Positions 39,857 through 42,067 of a stretch of 42,067 nt of DNA are shown here, piece after piece. Within the stretch, counting starts at the first letter, position 1. The number at the start of each line of letters is the position of its first letter. The notes beneath the pieces are model-generated. The model ran no database searches and was not told where the DNA came from. It saw nothing but the letters and a program-made list of their open reading frames with translations. Location of the stretch: the NCBI RefSeq assembly GCF_944387805.1, contig NZ_CALXGI010000020.1, positions 1 to 42,067 on the forward strand, written 5' to 3'. This DNA is from an uncultured Pseudoflavonifractor sp. (GTDB lineage: Bacteria > Bacillota > Clostridia > Oscillospirales > Oscillospiraceae). The position numbers and the translations under genes are program-made.

Positions 39857-40390
39857 TCAAACGCTCTGCTCCAGATCCTCCAGATAGCCCCGCATCCACA
39901 CGGCCACCTCCGGCTCGGCCAGGGAGATGCCCTCCCCCAGCACGGCGCGGATCTCCCGGGTGTCAAAGGTAAAGGAGCTCCGGGGCGTGGTGTGGGTGTA
40001 GATGGTGTCCACCTCCGGCGCGCCCTGCACCAGCAGGGCCACCGTACCCGCCATGTCGCCCAGGGGAGGGCAGTCGATGTGGCCGGTGCAAAACCGGGCG
40101 GTCACCGTGGTGCCCACCCCCACCGTGCTCTCAATGGCCAGGCTGCCACCGGTCTGCTCCGCCGCCATGCGGAGGAGGGGCAGGCCCAGGCCCACCTTGC
40201 GGGTGGTGCGGGTAGTGGTGAAGGGGTCGGTGACCGATGCCAGAAATTCCGGCGTCATGCCCCGGCCGTTGTCCCCGATGACCAGGGTGATCTGTCCGTC
40301 CTGATCGGTCAGGGACAGCTCCAGCCTGGTGCATCCGGCGGAAATGGAGTTCTGGGCAATGTCCAGAATGTGAAGGGAAAGCTCTTTCAT
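39857..40390 (-). CDS. GHKL ATPase (histidine-kinase-like) in the hydrogenase operon
   Basis: A 177-aa protein that is essentially a stand-alone HATPase_c domain (about 1-105). The N-box is LSLHILDIAQNSISAG, followed by G1 box VIGDNGRGM (about 36-44), G2 KVGLGLPLLRMAAEQTGG and VGVGTTVTARF. There is no HisKA phosphoacceptor. The C-terminal ~70 residues (APEVDTIYTHTTPRSSFTFDTREIRAVLG) do not match a known domain. Such genes recur between the NuoE-like and ferredoxin genes of clostridial hydrogenase operons; the role, perhaps regulation or maturation of the complex, is not established. The ATG follows GGAGGGAG; it lies 24 nt past the hndA stop. Confidence 0.85.
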   Translation of the reverse strand: MKELSLHILDIAQNSISAGCTRLELSLTDQDGQITLVIGDNGRGMTPEFLASVTDPFTTTRTTRKVGLGLPLLRMAAEQTGGSLAIESTVGVGTTVTARFCTGHIDCPPLGDMAGTVALLVQGAPEVDTIYTHTTPRSSFTFDTREIRAVLGEGISLAEPEVAVWMRGYLEDLEQSV

Positions 40391-40414
40391 TATTCCGCTC
40401 CCTCCGGCGGACAA

Positions 40415-40909
40415 TTATTCGTATTTGTCAAGGATAGGCCCGACCTGGTCGGGGGTGAGGCGGCCGTATACATCGGAGCCCACCATCATGACCGGGGCCA
40501 GACCGCAGGCGCCCACGCAGCGGCAGGCGTCCAGAGAGAACTTGCCGTCCGGGGTAATGGAGCCGGGACGGATACCCAGCTTCTTCTCTACCGCGGAGAG
40601 AATGTCCGCCGCGCCCTTGACGTAACAGGCGGTGCCCAGACAGACGGAAATCTGGTGCCGGCCCTTGGGATTCATGGAGAACTGGGCGTAAAATGAGGCG
40701 ACGCCATAGACCTCGGAGAGGGGAATGTCCAGCCCCTCCGCAATCATAATCTGAACCTCTTCCGGCAGGTAGCCGAAAATCTCCTGAGCGGCCTGGAGCA
40801 CGGGCATGGTGGAGCCGGGCTGACCCTTGTGCTCGGCGATGACCTGGCGCAGCCGCTCCTCCTGCTCAGGCGTCCCGTTGTAGGGCACAACGGTCTTGCA
40901 GTTTGGCAT
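40415..40909 (-). CDS. hndA: NuoE-like subunit of the hydrogenase
   Basis: A 164-aa NuoE/HndA-type [2Fe-2S] protein. An N-terminal helical bundle (EERLRQVIAEHKGQPGSTMPVLQAAQEIFGYLPEEV) precedes a thioredoxin-like domain with the cluster ligands C90 and C95 (SVCLGTACYVKG) and C131 and C135 (CRCVGACGLAP). It is the first gene of the hndA-kinase-hndB-hndC-hndD run and delivers or receives electrons next to the flavin subunit. The ATG follows AAGGAGG; the upstream frame extension lies in the promoter region and is not coding. Confidence 0.94.
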   Translation of the reverse strand: MPNCKTVVPYNGTPEQEERLRQVIAEHKGQPGSTMPVLQAAQEIFGYLPEEVQIMIAEGLDIPLSEVYGVASFYAQFSMNPKGRHQISVCLGTACYVKGAADILSAVEKKLGIRPGSITPDGKFSLDACRCVGACGLAPVMMVGSDVYGRLTPDQVGPILDKYE

Positions 40910-40975
40910 GTAGGTGTCCTCCTTTTTCGTATATGTTCTCAATGTATGGGCTTTGTTTTGGCCTAATATTTGTTC

Positions 40976-41004
40976 ATTATATCTAACTTTTTTGAAGGGT
41001 GCAA
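40976..41004 (-). promoter_or_regulatory. Promoter of the hydrogenase operon
   Basis: On the minus strand TTGCAC (41004-40999), 17-bp spacer, perfect TATAAT (40981-40976). Predicted start is about 60 nt before hndA. A perfect palindrome GACAATTGTC lies 12 bp upstream of the -35 (41016-41025), a possible activator or redox-repressor site; it is not a good Rex box. Confidence 0.8.
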
Positions 41005-41053
41005 GAGGCAATCCGGACAATTGTCAAAATTATGTGGGAAAAGGGTTGAAAAT

Positions 41054-41803
41054 TCAAGGTGACATTGTTTTGAAAGCCTTGAAATCAGGGCGCTTGAGCC
41101 AGCTCAGCAGAGCGGCCGGATTTTTTTCTGTCAGCGTGATCTGCTGGCAGGCGTCCATGACCTGATCCAGATAGTGGGCGTCCGAAGCGGTGATCACCGG
41201 CAGCCCCTTCAAATCGGGCCGGTCCAGAAAGCTGGGGGGACAGGCGCGGGAAACCTCCGCGAAGGGAAAGCCCAGCTCCGGGTCCCACAGGCCCAGGTTG
41301 GAGATGAGGGAGAAGGAGGGGCGGTCGATGTGGGCGGGCCAGCAGACCCCGCCCAGGGCCGCCACCAGGCCGGGCGCCTCATAGATGCCGATGCCGGTGG
41401 CGGCGGAGAGCATGCGCCGCTCCTCACCCAGCGCGGTGTCCCGGCTGTCCATCTTCACCTGAGGGCCAAAGATTCGTGGGTTATTCTCCAGGGGCGGCAG
41501 GCGGCGGAATACTTCGGCTTCAAAGACCCGGGCGGCATCCAGATCCCCGAATACGCACACCAGGTGGACCTCCTCGGCAGTGGTCAGCTCCATCCCCGGC
41601 AGGGCGATGATGCCATACCGTTCCGCAGCCTCACAGAAGGCGGCGCAGTTGCCCACCGTGTTGTGGTCAGTGAGGGCGGCGGCCTCAATGCCCGCCAGCG
41701 CACACATTCCCGCCAGGTTGGCGGGGGTGTTGTCTTCAGAGCCACAGGGCGACAGACAGGAATGGAGATGCAGATCGAAAGTAAGGTTTGGGATGGAACT
41801 CAC
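41054..41803 (-). CDS. PHP-domain phosphoesterase
   Basis: A 249-aa PHP-domain protein. Metal-site motifs are DLHLHSCLSPCGSED (about 10-24), ALTDHNTVGNCAAFCEAAE (about 43-61), GMELTTAEEVHLVCVFGD (about 71-88), GGVCWPAHIDRPS (about 154-166) and TASDAHYLDQV (about 205-215). The family hydrolyses phosphoesters such as 3',5'-nucleoside bisphosphates (TrpH/YciV) or oligoribonucleotides; its exact substrate is not clear. The start is the GTG at 41803, but AAAGG lies only 2 nt before it, so initiation is odd. The first 19 codons are within a repeat whose second copy lies upstream (41942-42067). No terminator separates it from the hydrogenase promoter. Confidence 0.85.
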   Translation of the reverse strand: MSSIPNLTFDLHLHSCLSPCGSEDNTPANLAGMCALAGIEAAALTDHNTVGNCAAFCEAAERYGIIALPGMELTTAEEVHLVCVFGDLDAARVFEAEVFRRLPPLENNPRIFGPQVKMDSRDTALGEERRMLSAATGIGIYEAPGLVAALGGVCWPAHIDRPSFSLISNLGLWDPELGFPFAEVSRACPPSFLDRPDLKGLPVITASDAHYLDQVMDACQQITLTEKNPAALLSWLKRPDFKAFKTMSP

Positions 41804-41872
41804 CGCCTTTCAGCATCAGAAGGGCAACACCTGTCTGACGCCCTAACAGGCGTTTTGCGGAGCAAAACCCTG
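41747..41872. repeat. Direct repeat, copy 1 (covers PHP gene start and leader)
   Basis: 126 bp that recur at 41942-42067 with a 195-bp period; I count three mismatches. It includes the first 57 nt of the PHP gene and about 70 nt of upstream leader, with a TTTTGC-GGA-GCAAAA hairpin at its right end (41853-41867). Confidence 0.92.
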
Positions 41873-41941
41873 ATGCCGGGCGGATTCACTCCGCCCGAGC
41901 AGATAAAAAAGACGGGGTCCCCGCCCGGCTAAAGCCGGGTG
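41873..41941. other. Spacer between the repeat copies with stacked hairpins
   Basis: 69 bp with GGGCGGA-5-TCCGCCC (41878-41896), CGGGGTCCCCG (41913-41923) and CCCGGC-TAAA-GCCGGG (41924-41939). On the minus strand the middle hairpin is followed by TCTTTTTTATC, so it reads as an intrinsic terminator placed between the duplicated start and the real PHP gene start. Confidence 0.6.
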
Positions 41942-42067
41942 GGGCGACAGACAGGAGTGGAGATGCAGATCGAAAGTAAGATTTGGGATAGAACTCACCG
42001 CCTTTCAGCATCAGAAGGGCAACACCTGTCTGACGCCCTAACAGGCGTTTTGCGGAGCAAAACCCTG
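41942..42067. repeat. Direct repeat, copy 2 (partial copy of the PHP gene start)
   Basis: The second copy ends exactly at the window border, so its true extent is unknown. On the minus strand it again encodes GTG/ATG-region codons for SSIPNLTFDLHLHSCLSP, then diverges from the PHP gene and meets the terminator-like hairpin. It is a truncated gene-start duplicate. Confidence 0.9.

Noticed and set aside
41016..41025. Rex-type operator upstream of the hydrogenase promoter
   Set aside because: GACAATTGTC is palindromic but lacks the TTGTTAA-like half-sites and spacing of clostridial Rex boxes, so it is mentioned only with the promoter.
1..42067. CRISPR arrays, tRNA/rRNA genes, insertion sequences, prophage or defence genes
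   Set aside because: None found: no regular short repeats with spacers, no cloverleaf or rRNA-like sequence, no transposase, integrase or toxin-antitoxin pair recognised. The only sizeable repeat is the PHP-gene duplicate at the right end.

Overview
The window looks like the chromosome of a GC-rich, spore-forming anaerobic clostridium, most likely of the Oscillospiraceae gut group (Flavonifractor/Intestinimonas-like); this is inferred from gene content, not from a marker gene. The signs are sporulation genes (yabP, yabQ), a multimeric [FeFe] hydrogenase operon, BioY/BirA with Firmicutes-type operators, strong AGGAGG-type ribosome sites, frequent GTG and TTG starts, and many out-of-frame shadow ORFs caused by high GC. 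I see no rRNA, tRNA, CRISPR array, transposase or phage gene.

Left part (0-8.3 kb): a NYN-domain protein (-); an ECF sigma factor and its membrane anti-sigma partner (+); ribosome hibernation factor hpf (-); an amidohydrolase followed by a lone fumarase-type alpha subunit (-); a promoter and terminator that together suggest a ~100-nt RNA; then yabP-yabQ-divIC-yabR (-), in the same order as in Bacillus subtilis.

Middle (8.3-25.8 kb): divergent bioY/birA with two BirA operators over the bioY promoter; a P-type ATPase; an orphan OmpR-type response regulator; a WYL regulator; an SH3-NlpC/P60 peptidase; thioredoxin reductase; a response regulator/histidine kinase pair; a tightly coupled run of PPC protein, ymdB, and SbcD- and SbcC-like genes; and two tandem signal peptidases. 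This block sits between two halves of what is one cluster in Bacillus: rqcP(yabO)-hup-mazG-flippase lies at 25.8-29.0 kb, on the same strand and in the expected order relative to yabP at 8.3 kb.

Right part (25.8-42.1 kb, all minus strand): rqcP, hup, mazG and a MurJ/SpoVB-type flippase; MTA/SAH deaminase and purine nucleoside phosphorylase; a zinc-ribbon protein; two Crp/Fnr paralogues flanking a secreted SLH-anchored esterase in a visibly AT-richer stretch; a hydrogenase operon in hndA-kinase-hndB-hndC-hndD order; and a PHP-domain phosphoesterase. The start of the PHP gene and its leader are duplicated in a 195-bp-period repeat that runs to the window end.

All coordinates come from reading the given sequence. 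Functions are assigned by motif recognition without database searches. Promoter and operator calls are pattern matches.
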